Below, one piece after another: positions 9,747-18,026 of a stretch of 64,000 nt of DNA. The stretch comes from Phyllobacterium phragmitis. GTDB taxonomy: Bacteria; Pseudomonadota; Alphaproteobacteria; Rhizobiales; Rhizobiaceae. The position numbers and the translations under genes are program-made. Below the pieces are notes generated by a model. That model was not told where the DNA came from and made no database searches. It saw nothing but the letters and a program-made list of their open reading frames with translations. Within the stretch, counting starts at the first letter, position 1. Each line of letters begins with the position of its first letter. The stretch spans positions 124,001-188,000 of the forward strand of contig NZ_PVBR01000008.1 in the NCBI RefSeq assembly GCF_002980495.1, in the 5' to 3' direction.

Positions 9747-10125
9747 ACTGATCGCGAGCGGCAACCTTCAGGTGCCGAATTCGACATTGTATGCCTTTAT
9801 CTCCCGGCGAAATTTGCCGTGCTGAGCTTTGGGCCGCGCGGGGATTGCCAGAGGGCCGTTTCGTTTGAGTCACGCCGCCATGGCCGGCTCCTCCAGCATG
9901 GAGTGGCCGGCTGGCAGCATTGCGAACACATTGGTGCAGCGCGCGATCGAATACCTGCGCCGTGTGGCGAGCCGGCTGCAGAGGGAGCCGATTAAGCGTC
10001 GCATTACACTTCAATATGATCCGCTGTTCCCAAAGTACGATGGCTACTCGTGTGCGAAGATTGCAGCATGGAAGTGCGAGCAAATTGCAGAGATAGGCGA
10101 ATTCCTCGCGCAAAGAGGCAACAAA
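9747..10125. other. Gap of about 380 bases, open in the frame of the next kinase
   Basis: The frame of the histidine kinase at 10126 is open back to about 9829, so a 99-residue N-terminal extension is possible. The extension shows no recognisable domain and no good ribosome site at its first codon, so it is treated here as untranslated. Confidence 0.4.
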
Positions 10126-10875
10126 ATGAATGTCTTCAAGCATTTTACCGCAACTGCTGGCGACGAGTACATCACGAGTCTGAAGCAAGCCAGCGATTTC
10201 CAGGCAGCACTGCTTGGTATGGCAGGTCACGATCTGCGCCAGCCGCTCCATGTCATCCAAAGCGCCTACGAGTGGCTGGAAAGTCGTGTTGGCTCAACGT
10301 CCGAGAAGGCGCGGCTGGAACGCGGCGAGCGCGCGATTGCCAGATTGACCGAGCAACTGGATCGCCTCGTGGGGGCGTTGCGCCTCTATGAGTATACCAA
10401 GGGCATCGAAGCGTCGCCGATCGCTTTGTCGCCGTTGTTGGCACGGGTTGGCGATGAGAGCGATGACGCGGCCTTTGAAAAAGATATTGACCTGCGGATT
10501 TGCCAGACAACTGTACAGGTAATGAGCCATCCCGTGTTGCTGGAGGGCATCCTGCGCAATCTGGTGCGCAATTCCCTCAAGTACACGGAGCCTGGGGGAC
10601 GCATTCTGATCGGCTGTCGTCGGTCGGGTCCCGAGGTGCGGGTGGACGTCTACGATACCGGCATCGGCATAGCGCCAGAGCACTTGGTTCGGATATTCGA
10701 AGCCTTTCAGCGCCTCGACTCAGCGCAGAATCACGGCCTGGGTATTGGGCTTTTCGTCGTAAGGCGAGCGGTGGAACTGCTCGGGCACCGCATTGAGGTC
10801 AGTTCCGCTGTGTCGTGCGGCACGCGCTTTTCCGTGTTCGTGCGCAGCGCCCCACCCAAGCGGCAGACGTGCTAA
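10126..10875 (+). CDS. Cytoplasmic sensor histidine kinase
   Basis: A 249-residue histidine kinase with almost no input domain. The HisKA helix carries His35 in MAGHDLRQPL; the ATPase domain has NLVRNSLKYTEPGG (N box), DTGIGIAP (G1) and HGLGIGLFVVRR (G2). AGAGGCAACAAAATG supports the start at 10126; an in-frame start at 9829 would give 348 residues. The DLRQPL form of the H box is that of kinases found in hybrid proteins with GAF/PAS input. With no membrane segment and no sensor domain it may serve as a partner of the upstream giant kinase or of the FixJ-like regulator downstream. Confidence 0.8.
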   Translation: MNVFKHFTATAGDEYITSLKQASDFQAALLGMAGHDLRQPLHVIQSAYEWLESRVGSTSEKARLERGERAIARLTEQLDRLVGALRLYEYTKGIEASPIALSPLLARVGDESDDAAFEKDIDLRICQTTVQVMSHPVLLEGILRNLVRNSLKYTEPGGRILIGCRRSGPEVRVDVYDTGIGIAPEHLVRIFEAFQRLDSAQNHGLGIGLFVVRRAVELLGHRIEVSSAVSCGTRFSVFVRSAPPKRQTC

Positions 10876-11003
10876 CCGCGAGATCGCGAGAGCCGCCGCA
10901 ATCGGTGAGCGGCGCTAGCGCAACAGCTTAAGAATCTCCATCGTCGCAATGAGACGCCGGACAAGGGCTCCAGACAACCATCGAACATTCGAGGAGAAAC
11001 TCC

Positions 11004-12722
11004 ATGTTTGAAACAGAGAACGCTTCGCCGGCGGTAAAACTGGCCTTATTGGAAGAGCGTCTGCTGTCGGCCGCGCTGAGTCCCGACGATTTCCTGACAG
11101 AGGCCGCGGAGGCCGGCGTGCCGCGAGCGGAGGCGTTGGATGCCGCTGCCAGGTTTTTGGCCATCGCCGCTAACCAGTCGCGCCTGCGACAGACCCTTAA
11201 ATCCTCCTACGACTACATCGTCATCGGCTCGGGCGCATCCGGTTCGGTCGTTGCCAGCCGTCTCGCCCAGCGGACGGATGCGCAGGTTCTGTTGCTGGAA
11301 TCCGGCGGCAGCGACCTGCAGCCAGGCGTTCTAATCCCGGAGACCTGGTTCTACAATCAGACAGGCCCATTCGACTGGAATCTCGCTGGGGAACCGGCCG
11401 TAAGCGTCAACAATCGGCAGGTCGTGCAGGCCGCCGGTCGCGTGCTCGGCGGCAGCACCAGCATTAACGGCATGGTGTGGGCGCGCGGGCATCGGAATGA
11501 CTTCGAGGATTGGGCGCAGCTCAGCGGTGATGCGGAGTGGGGCTATGACCATGTGCTGGATATCTATCGTCGGATAGAGGATTGGCGTGGCACACCCGAT
11601 CCGGCGCGTCGGGGGAGGGGAGGCGAGGTCTTTGTCCAGCCCGCGCCCGACCCGCATCCCATCGCTCCGGCATTCTTAAAGGCTGCCGAGGCGCTCGGCA
11701 TTCCTACTTTCGCCGACCAGAATGGGGTGATGCAGGAAGGCGGCGGCGGGGGCGCCATCACCAATGTCCGTATTCGCGACGGAATGCGGCTGAACACCAC
11801 GGCCTCCTATCTCTATCCCGTGATGGACCGTCCGAACCTGACGGTGCTCACCGACGCGCATGTCGTGCGCCTGGTCATGCGTGGAAAAGGGGCGGCGGGC
11901 GTTGAATTCGATTGGCAGGGCGAGCGGCGGCGGATCGATGCGTCGTCGGAGACAATCGTCTGCGCAGGTGCGTTGCAGACGCCGAAGATCCTCATGCTCT
12001 CCGGCATCGGCGATCGTAAGGACCTACAAAGATTCGGCATCGACAGCACCGCGGATCTGCCCGGTGTGGGTCGCAATCTTATGGATCATCCCATCATCGG
12101 CGCGGGCTTGTGGGAAGCGCACGAGCCGATCCCGCCGCGCAACAATGCGGCCGAGGCCAATCTGTTCGCCAAGAGCGTGCCTGATCTGCCGACTCCGGAC
12201 CTACATCTTTGGTTGATCGAAGTCCCCTATCTCTCGGAGGTGACCGGGCGCCACGCAGTTCCCAACAGCTGGTCGATCAGCCCGGGTCTGGCGCGGCCGG
12301 AAAGCCGCGGTTCCCTCCGCCTGAAATCCGCTGATCCGCGCGATGCGCCGGAAATCAACGCCAACATGCTGTCCCACCCGCGCGACCTGGCCGCGCTGCG
12401 CGCGGCGATGAAGCTGGCGCGCGACATCGGCAACAGCGAGGAGATGAAGCCTTTCGTGAAGCGGGAGATCCTGCCGGGTCCGCTCGATGACGAGGCGCTG
12501 GACAATTTGATCCGCGATGGCGCGATGTCGATGCACCATCCTGTCGGCACCGCGCGAATGGGCCAGGACGATATGTCCGTCGTCGACGCTCAACTCCGGG
12601 TGCACGGCGTCGGGAAACTGCGCGTCGCCGACGGCTCGATCATGCCGCTGATCTCGACCGGCAACACGCAGGCGCCGTGCGTCATCATCGGCGAGCGCAT
12701 GGCGGAAATCCTCACGCGCTGA
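11004..12722 (+). CDS. GMC-family FAD oxidoreductase
   Basis: A 572-residue glucose-methanol-choline oxidoreductase. The FAD-binding motif GSGASG is at residues 75-80, preceded by an unusual 68-residue helical N-terminal extension. The first GMC signature (GRVLGGSTSINGMVW) and the second (GALQTPKILMLSGIG) are both present, as are the C-terminal MHHPVGTARMG with the catalytic His, and the NTQAPCVIIGE segment. Members oxidise alcohols such as choline, polyethylene glycol or aliphatic alcohols; the substrate here is not determined. The start is supported by GAGGAGAAACTCCATG. It sits between two-component genes, so its expression may be their output. Confidence 0.87.
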   Translation: MFETENASPAVKLALLEERLLSAALSPDDFLTEAAEAGVPRAEALDAAARFLAIAANQSRLRQTLKSSYDYIVIGSGASGSVVASRLAQRTDAQVLLLESGGSDLQPGVLIPETWFYNQTGPFDWNLAGEPAVSVNNRQVVQAAGRVLGGSTSINGMVWARGHRNDFEDWAQLSGDAEWGYDHVLDIYRRIEDWRGTPDPARRGRGGEVFVQPAPDPHPIAPAFLKAAEALGIPTFADQNGVMQEGGGGGAITNVRIRDGMRLNTTASYLYPVMDRPNLTVLTDAHVVRLVMRGKGAAGVEFDWQGERRRIDASSETIVCAGALQTPKILMLSGIGDRKDLQRFGIDSTADLPGVGRNLMDHPIIGAGLWEAHEPIPPRNNAAEANLFAKSVPDLPTPDLHLWLIEVPYLSEVTGRHAVPNSWSISPGLARPESRGSLRLKSADPRDAPEINANMLSHPRDLAALRAAMKLARDIGNSEEMKPFVKREILPGPLDDEALDNLIRDGAMSMHHPVGTARMGQDDMSVVDAQLRVHGVGKLRVADGSIMPLISTGNTQAPCVIIGERMAEILTR

Positions 12723-13040
12723 GCATTCGTTCCCTCTCTGGAAGGAGGGCCGAAGGGACGGGAGAATGCCGGCCGCCCCCACCATCTCGCCTGAGGCGGT
12801 TCTCCTACGTCCCTCAACTCGGCTGAGGCTATTGCCTCACCGGCACGCAGCGCAAGGAAGGACGTTCCCGCTCGACGACAGACGCCGAATAGAGAAGCCC
12901 GCCATGACCGCCTCTCTGACGGAATTTGCAAACCCTCAGCACTCCACCTCAATGGGTTCCCGGATCATACCTTCGGGTTATCTATTTCGTGGCTTCGCCA
13001 TGCTACGATCCTGTGTCTCTCCGCAGATACAGGGGCTACA
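12723..13040. other. Intergenic gap of about 320 bases
   Basis: No gene seen. A short CCCTC/GAGGG hairpin at about 12731-12749 may be a weak terminator for the GMC gene. The promoter of the FixJ-like gene should lie in the second half. Confidence 0.4.
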
Positions 13041-13670
13041 ATGGCGCGCGAAGTGAGCAATGAGGCGATTGTATACATCATTGATGATGATGAATCGCTG
13101 CGCCTCGCACTCGACCGCGTGTTCCGTTCTGTCGGACTGGAAACACGAACCTACGGAACCGCGCGTGAATTCATCGAGGCTGTCCGGCCGGACCTGCCCG
13201 GGTGCGTTGTCCTCGACGTTCGGTTGCCTGGGATCAACGGCCTCGACCTTCAAAGGCAGCTTGGCGATCTAGGCATCCGCCTACCGGTGGTATTGATAAC
13301 GGGCCACGGCGATATTCCCATGTCGGTCCAGGCAATGAAGGCCGGTGCCGTGGACTTCCTGCCGAAGCCGTTTCGCGACCAGGACATGCTCGACGCGGTG
13401 GCCGCGGCGATCGACCGAGATCGGGTGCGGCGTGCCGACGAGAGCGACAGCGTCGAGATACGGGAACGATTCGCCACTTTATCTCCCCGTGAACAGCAGG
13501 TGATGATGCTGGTGACCGCAGGTAAGATGAACAAGCAGGTCGCGGGAGACCTTGGCTTGAGCGAAGTGACCGTCAAAATCCATCGGGGTGCTGCGATGCG
13601 AAAAATGAGCGCCCGCACCCTCGCCGATCTCGTGCGCATGGCCGATGCCTTGAAGTCCAACGTTTCCTGA
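13041..13670 (+). CDS. FixJ-like response regulator
   Basis: A 209-residue response regulator with an N-terminal receiver (acidic residues 15-17, phospho-acceptor Asp59 in VVLDVRLPG, LITGHGD, LPKPF) and a C-terminal LuxR/FixJ helix-turn-helix at about 145-205 (LSPREQQVMMLVTAGKMNKQ, then LGLSEVTVKIHRGAAMRKM). It should bind DNA when phosphorylated by a histidine kinase, probably one of the two kinases encoded upstream. The gene ends LADLVRMADALKSNVS, and a decayed copy of this same tail is found about 300 bases downstream. Confidence 0.9.
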   Translation: MAREVSNEAIVYIIDDDESLRLALDRVFRSVGLETRTYGTAREFIEAVRPDLPGCVVLDVRLPGINGLDLQRQLGDLGIRLPVVLITGHGDIPMSVQAMKAGAVDFLPKPFRDQDMLDAVAAAIDRDRVRRADESDSVEIRERFATLSPREQQVMMLVTAGKMNKQVAGDLGLSEVTVKIHRGAAMRKMSARTLADLVRMADALKSNVS

Positions 13671-13799
13671 ACGCCGTGCACCAGGACAGATCAACACCTT
13701 CAATATACCAAGAATGTTGCGCTCGTGCATGTCGGGCAGCCGGACGATATTGCAGGATCGTTCTCTTCTTCGCAAGCAACGACGCCCACTTCGTTACTG

Positions 13800-13963
13800 G
13801 CGGCGAGGTGGCCGGTGATGGCGAGCAATCTGCGGGACGCGCCGACTACGAGGACTTGCCGAAATAGCATGAGCAAAACGTTCGACGATATCGGTTTGCA
13901 CCGCGGAACACTCTCGTCGATCTCGTCCGCAAGGCTGATGCCTTGAAATCGAGCACTTCCTAA
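13800..13963 (+). pseudogene. Relic of a FixJ-like HTH domain
   Basis: The stretch 13911-13963 reads LVDLVRKADALKSSTS followed by TAA, nearly identical to the last residues of the intact FixJ-like protein (LADLVRMADALKSNVS). Upstream, GAGGTGGCCGGTGATGGCGA and AGCATGAGCAAAACG resemble the intact HTH coding sequence, but no continuous frame survives. It lies between the intact regulator and the second receiver, so a tandem FixJ copy has decayed here. Confidence 0.6.
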
Positions 13964-13973
13964 TATGCGGCTT

Positions 13974-14438
13974 TAACACTTAGGTACGATTTCGGATGAG
14001 CCAGGCTTGTGCCACGACGGGAATGCTCTGCCCGTATACCTGAGGGTCGGGAAACAGAAAGGATGCCGTGTGGTTGCGGAAGCTTTGATATCCATTATCG
14101 ACGACGACCTGTCCCTGCAAAGTGCGCTTGTCAGGTTGGTCCGCTCGCTTGGATATAGCGCGCGTGGTTTCGCATCCGCAGAAGAATTCCTCGAAACGGG
14201 CTTCATGCCGAAATCTTCCTGCGTCATCACGGATATCCACATGCCGGGCATGAGCGGTATCGATTTAATGCGTGTCTTGGAGAAGCGTGGGAGCTGCATA
14301 CCCGTCATCCTGATCACGGCACGTACCGAGACTGTCCTTGAAGAGAACGCTGTTGCAAGCGGCGCCCACTGCTTTCTCAGAAAGCCGATTGACACTGAGG
14401 TTCTCAGTGTATGTATCGAACGAGCACTTAAGCCGTGA
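13974..14438 (+). repeat. Duplicated leader plus receiver gene, copy B
   Basis: Partner of 2226-2697; leader and coding sequence are both conserved. The two copies bracket the whole kinase/AraC/GMC/FixJ cluster in direct orientation, about 11.7 kb apart. Confidence 0.8.
14070..14438 (+). CDS. Stand-alone FixJ-type receiver domain, second copy
   Basis: A 122-residue single-domain receiver with the acidic triplet at 11-13, Asp55 in VITDIHMPG, LITARTE and LRKPID. It is the sister of the receiver at 2329. Reading could begin at a TTG at 14007, but the GTG at 14070 aligns exactly with the GTG start of the sister gene and has AGAAAGGA before it, so that start is chosen. The most changed regions between the two copies are around residues 44-50 and the C-terminal helix, which are surfaces that can set partner choice. 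Confidence 0.85.
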   Translation: MVAEALISIIDDDLSLQSALVRLVRSLGYSARGFASAEEFLETGFMPKSSCVITDIHMPGMSGIDLMRVLEKRGSCIPVILITARTETVLEENAVASGAHCFLRKPIDTEVLSVCIERALKP

Positions 14439-14925
14439 GATACAAAACAAGCTGCTTGGTTGAACCGCGGTTCGCTTGGACTTCAAACGGGAGCCGCCCT
14501 CGCACGGTCTCAGGTTTACGTGCATCCTAATGCAAATCAGAACGAGTTGCCTTACGAACTGAGGCAACGGATCGACAGAACGATCACGGGCAGCGTGATT
14601 CCCGGCTCCGCGCCGTTACGCAAGCAGGGACGAGTTTCATGCACCCTCACTCGGATACGAACGAGCTTCCGGACAAGCTGCGGGTACTCGCTCTTTTTCC
14701 AGTAGAACCTCTTATAATTCCATCATTTCTCTAGTGTCTGAAATTACAACTATGAAGGCGCGGCTTGGATGGGCTCCAGGCCGCGCCGGCAGTTCGTTCG
14801 GACAGATCAAAGTATACACCGTTCAGACTAAGGCGTTACCGGAACTCCCGAACGTAGAATGGAGTGGCTTGGAACAGGTCGTGTAGGTTGGCGGAGATGA
14901 CCACGATCAATCAGGGAGATAGACC
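14439..14925. other. Gap of about 490 bases with two related short coding-like blocks
   Basis: No confident gene. Two blocks about 120 bases apart encode similar peptides in different frames: VHPNANQNELPYELRQ from 14520, and MHPHSDTNELPDKLRV from 14639 (a 31-codon ORF with an ATG). They look like two copies of a small ORF, at least the first of which lacks a clear stop and start of its own. AGGGAGATAGACC before 14926 is the ribosome site of the next gene. Confidence 0.4.
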
Positions 14926-15705
14926 ATGCGTGATTCCATCATCGCTTTCGCTGCTCTGGCGGCAGCCTCCTCCGCGACCGGACCGATTGCCGCCGCCGAG
15001 GAGAATAAGCCGACAATCGTTCTGGTCCACGGTGCTTTCGCCGATTCATCGAGCTGGGACGGTGTCACCAACCTATTACTTAAGAGTGGCTACCCCGTTG
15101 TCGCCGTCGCCAATCCGCTGCGCAGCGTGTCCTCCGATGCCGGATATGTGGCGAGCGTGGTCGAGAGCATCGACGGCCCGGTTGTTCTTGTTGGCCACTC
15201 CTATGGCGGCGCAGTGATTTCGGCGGCGGCTAATGGTGCCGAGAACGTGAAGTCGCTGGTCTATGTTGCCGCCTTCGCTCCCGAAGCTGGCGAATCGGCG
15301 GCCGATCTGAGCGGCAAGTTCCCCGGAGGCACACTCGGCGAAGCGCTTGCTGCTCCCGTCAAACTCGCGGACGGAAATGTCGATCTCTACATCGATCAGG
15401 CCAAATTCCACGGCCAGTTCGCCCAGGATATTCCCGCCGAACAAGCCGTGCTGATGGCCGCAGGCCAGCGCCCAATAACCGAAGCGGCGCTGACCGAAAG
15501 TGCGGGGGAGCCGGCCTGGAAAGCTCTGCCGTCTTGGTTCGTCTATGGCGAGGCAGACAAGAACATTCCTGCCCAAGCCTTGGGCTGGATGGCCGAGCGA
15601 GCACAGTCGAAGGGAACGGTTGCCGTCGATGGCGCCTCCCATGTCGTGATGGTTTCCCATCCCGACAAGGTGGCTGAAATCATCGAGCAAGCGGCGGCAA
15701 ACTGA
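14926..15705 (+). CDS. Secreted alpha/beta-hydrolase
   Basis: A 259-residue alpha/beta-hydrolase with an N-terminal signal peptide (MRDSIIAFAALAAASSATGP, cleavage probably after IAAA near residue 25). The oxyanion-region motif VLVHGAFADSSSWDG, the nucleophile elbow GHSYGG (catalytic Ser), an Asp in YGEADKNIP and the late His in ASHVVMVSHP are all visible. It belongs with small esterase-like proteins related to plant salicylate esterase and HNL folds; its substrate is unknown. AGGGAGATAGACC lies before the ATG. An inverted repeat at 15709 follows directly. Confidence 0.85.
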   Translation: MRDSIIAFAALAAASSATGPIAAAEENKPTIVLVHGAFADSSSWDGVTNLLLKSGYPVVAVANPLRSVSSDAGYVASVVESIDGPVVLVGHSYGGAVISAAANGAENVKSLVYVAAFAPEAGESAADLSGKFPGGTLGEALAAPVKLADGNVDLYIDQAKFHGQFAQDIPAEQAVLMAAGQRPITEAALTESAGEPAWKALPSWFVYGEADKNIPAQALGWMAERAQSKGTVAVDGASHVVMVSHPDKVAEIIEQAAAN

Positions 15706-15708
15706 GAC

Positions 15709-15733
15709 AAAGGCACCGACGGGGCGTAATGCC
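15709..15733. terminator. Probable bidirectional terminator between convergent genes
   Basis: AAGGCACCGACGG and CCGACGGTGCCTT form a 12-pair stem with one A-A mismatch and a short loop. It sits between the hydrolase (plus strand) and the LysR gene (minus strand). The following T run is short. Confidence 0.55.
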
Positions 15734-15803
15734 GACGGTGCCTTGCCATCGTTTCATCTGCCGGGCAAAAGCGGCCTGTCTGGAATACGACCCCGAAGCG
15801 CCA

Positions 15804-16700
15804 TCATCGCTGGAGCGACGCTTTATTTCGTTGTTCGAAGAGCGCTGCCACGAACGCTTTTACCAATCGTGCCTTCTGGGCGTCCGGCCTGAAGAGAAGA
15901 TAGTAGCGAAAACTGACACGCGGCTCGAATGGTCGGACCGCAAGCCCGCGCTCCACGAATCCATGAACCGTGAACGGGCTCACGAAACCAATGCCGACTC
16001 CGGCCAGAGCCAAAGCGCAAACGGTAGAGGAACTCGGTGTCTCGACGATGTAATCAGGTTCCACATCTTCGGCGCGAAGCGCCTCATCGATACGATTGCG
16101 GGCGCGGTCCTCGGGGGCGAGGCCAACAATTTGGTGGTCGCGGAGGTCGGCCGGCCGAATGACTTCAAGCGAAGCCAACGGATGGCCGGCGGGAATGGCA
16201 CAGACGACCGAAAAGTTGCCGAAGAGCTGCGAGTCGAGGCCGGATAGATCCACCTCATCCGCTGCCAGCCCGACATCGAACTGACCGTCCATCACGAGGT
16301 TTCGGACATTGGAGGAGGAAAGCACCTGAAGGGTGACCTTGATTCTCGGGTTACGGGTCAAGAAGGAGTGGATTGCGTTGGGTACAAGCTCCGCACCGAG
16401 CGCGGCCAAGCTCGCCACACGTATGCTTCCCGAGCCATAGTCGCGGATCGTGGCGGCGGCGGCACGCAGGCGATCGAGTCCTTGGAAACTGGTATCCACC
16501 TCGCGAAAGAAGAGCTGGCCTTCCGGCGTTGGTACGAGACGGCCGCGCACCCTGTCGAACAGCGCAAAGCCTACAGCCGCCTCCAGCTCGGCGATGTTGC
16601 GGCTCACTGCCGGCTGCGTGACCTGCATGAGTTCGGCCGCACGCACGGTGGAACCCGTCGTCATAACCGTACGAAACGCCTCAAGCTGACGAAAGTGCAC
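15804..16700 (-). CDS. LysR-family regulator, divergent from metC-like operon
   Basis: A 298-residue LysR-type regulator. The N-terminal winged HTH reads LEAFRTVMTTGSTVRAAELM then TQPAVSRNIAELE; the effector-binding domain covers the remaining 210 residues (for example ASLAALGAELVP and GVGIGFVSPFTV). The start is GTG at 16700, eight bases after AGGAGG. It is divergent from the lyase at 16809, with a 108-base shared intergenic region, the classic layout of a LysR protein controlling the facing operon. The ligand is likely a sulfur amino acid or derivative, inferred from the operon only. Confidence 0.88.
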   Translation of the reverse strand: MHFRQLEAFRTVMTTGSTVRAAELMQVTQPAVSRNIAELEAAVGFALFDRVRGRLVPTPEGQLFFREVDTSFQGLDRLRAAAATIRDYGSGSIRVASLAALGAELVPNAIHSFLTRNPRIKVTLQVLSSSNVRNLVMDGQFDVGLAADEVDLSGLDSQLFGNFSVVCAIPAGHPLASLEVIRPADLRDHQIVGLAPEDRARNRIDEALRAEDVEPDYIVETPSSSTVCALALAGVGIGFVSPFTVHGFVERGLAVRPFEPRVSFRYYLLFRPDAQKARLVKAFVAALFEQRNKASLQR

Positions 16701-16718
16701 CTTAGAGGCCTCCTGCCA

Positions 16719-16741
16719 ATAAGTTTATTGCATAGAGTTAT
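16719..16741. promoter_or_regulatory. Possible LysR operator
   Basis: Two related ten-base blocks, ATAAGTTTAT (16719-16728) and ATAGAGTTAT (16732-16741), sit in the intergenic region shared by the LysR gene and the metC-like gene. AT-rich dyads of this type are usual for LysR sites, but the assignment is inference. Confidence 0.35.
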
Positions 16742-16808
16742 GCCGCCAGATCAATTGTTTTTCTAGGGCAGCCGATATCTCCTGTCCTCATTCACGACAG
16801 GAGTTCCA

Positions 16809-17996
16809 ATGCGCGATCAGACCCGCACCGTTATCCCCCCCGAAGCCTCGACCGAAGGTTTCGCAAGTCTGAGCGTCCCGACCTATCGCGCCTCAACGAT
16901 TTTGTTCAGCGATGCCGAATCCTATGCGGCGCGCGGCCAACGGGGACTCGATGGCTACTCCTACGGGCTCCATGGGACCCCCACGAGCCGCACGCTCGAA
17001 GCTCAGTTGACGGAGCTGGAAGGCGGCGCGCGGACGGTGCTCGTGCCGTCGGGCCAGTCTGCCATCGCGGTCGTCATGCTGACCGTGCTCATGCCGGGCG
17101 ACACGGTTCTCATTCCCGATACCGTCTATCCGCCCGTAACCGGCTTCTGTGCGAACTATTTGAAGCCGCGCGGCATCAACCATCGCATCTACGATCCGAT
17201 GGCGGGCGGCAGCATAGCGGACCTGATCGACGAGACGACAAGGCTCGTTTGGGTGGAATCACCAGGTTCGACGACCATGGAGGTTCAAGACGTTCCGGCG
17301 ATCGTTGCGGCCGCCCATGCCAAGGGTGCTTATGTCGGCTGCGACAACACTTGGGCGACACCGCTTCTGTTCAAGCCGCTCGCGCATGGCGTCGATTTCT
17401 CGATGCATGCATTGAGCAAATATGCCGGTGGGCATTCCGATCTCCTTCTTGGCTCGGTGACGGTCTCCGATCTGGAGCTGCGCAAATGCCTGCGCGACAC
17501 CATGCGCATGCTAGGGCTCGGCATTTCGCCGGACGACGCGAGCCTCGTTCTGCGCGGCCTCCAGACCATGGGCGTCCGCCTGGCCCATGTGGGGAAGGTC
17601 TCGCTAGACATAGCCAAACGGCTCGCCGCACGACCCTCCATAGGGGAAGTTCTCCATCCGGCACTCCCCAACTGTCTCGGCCACGAATTTTGGGCGCGCG
17701 ATTTTGCCGGCTGTTCGGGGCTCTTCAGCGTCGTCCTGCCGGCGAGCGCGGAAACACGTCTGGGCGACGCTTTGTCCAAGCTCAAGATATTTGCGGTCGG
17801 CTCGTCCTTCGGTGGCACGCGCAGCCTGATCGCACCGATGTCAGTCAAGGCGCATCGTGCCCTTCCTGAAAAACCGCAAGAGGGAACCATCCTGCGCATT
17901 AGCATCGGGCTCGAAGATCCCGAGGATCTTTGGGCGGACCTCGTGACGTTGTTCGATGCTTTGCGCGAACCGCAGGAAATGGCTCGCGCATTGTGA
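16809..17996 (+). CDS. metC: Cystathionine beta-lyase-like PLP enzyme
   Basis: A 395-residue protein of the trans-sulfuration (Cys/Met metabolism) PLP family. The PLP lysine is Lys204 in SMHALSKYAGGHSD; YSYGLHGTPTSRTLE, LVPSGQSAIA, VESPGSTTMEVQDV and the Asp in YVGCDNTWATP are typical of MetC/cystathionine beta-lyases. The reaction is C-S cleavage of cystathionine or cystine-like substrates to give homocysteine or thiols. AGGAGTTCCAATG is a good start. It heads an operon with an Aap-type amino-acid importer whose first gene starts 30 bases after the stop, suggesting uptake plus cleavage of a sulfur amino acid. Confidence 0.85.
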   Translation: MRDQTRTVIPPEASTEGFASLSVPTYRASTILFSDAESYAARGQRGLDGYSYGLHGTPTSRTLEAQLTELEGGARTVLVPSGQSAIAVVMLTVLMPGDTVLIPDTVYPPVTGFCANYLKPRGINHRIYDPMAGGSIADLIDETTRLVWVESPGSTTMEVQDVPAIVAAAHAKGAYVGCDNTWATPLLFKPLAHGVDFSMHALSKYAGGHSDLLLGSVTVSDLELRKCLRDTMRMLGLGISPDDASLVLRGLQTMGVRLAHVGKVSLDIAKRLAARPSIGEVLHPALPNCLGHEFWARDFAGCSGLFSVVLPASAETRLGDALSKLKIFAVGSSFGGTRSLIAPMSVKAHRALPEKPQEGTILRISIGLEDPEDLWADLVTLFDALREPQEMARAL

Positions 17997-18026
17997 GCCA
18001 TTTCACCAAAAAAGAGGGGAAACACC

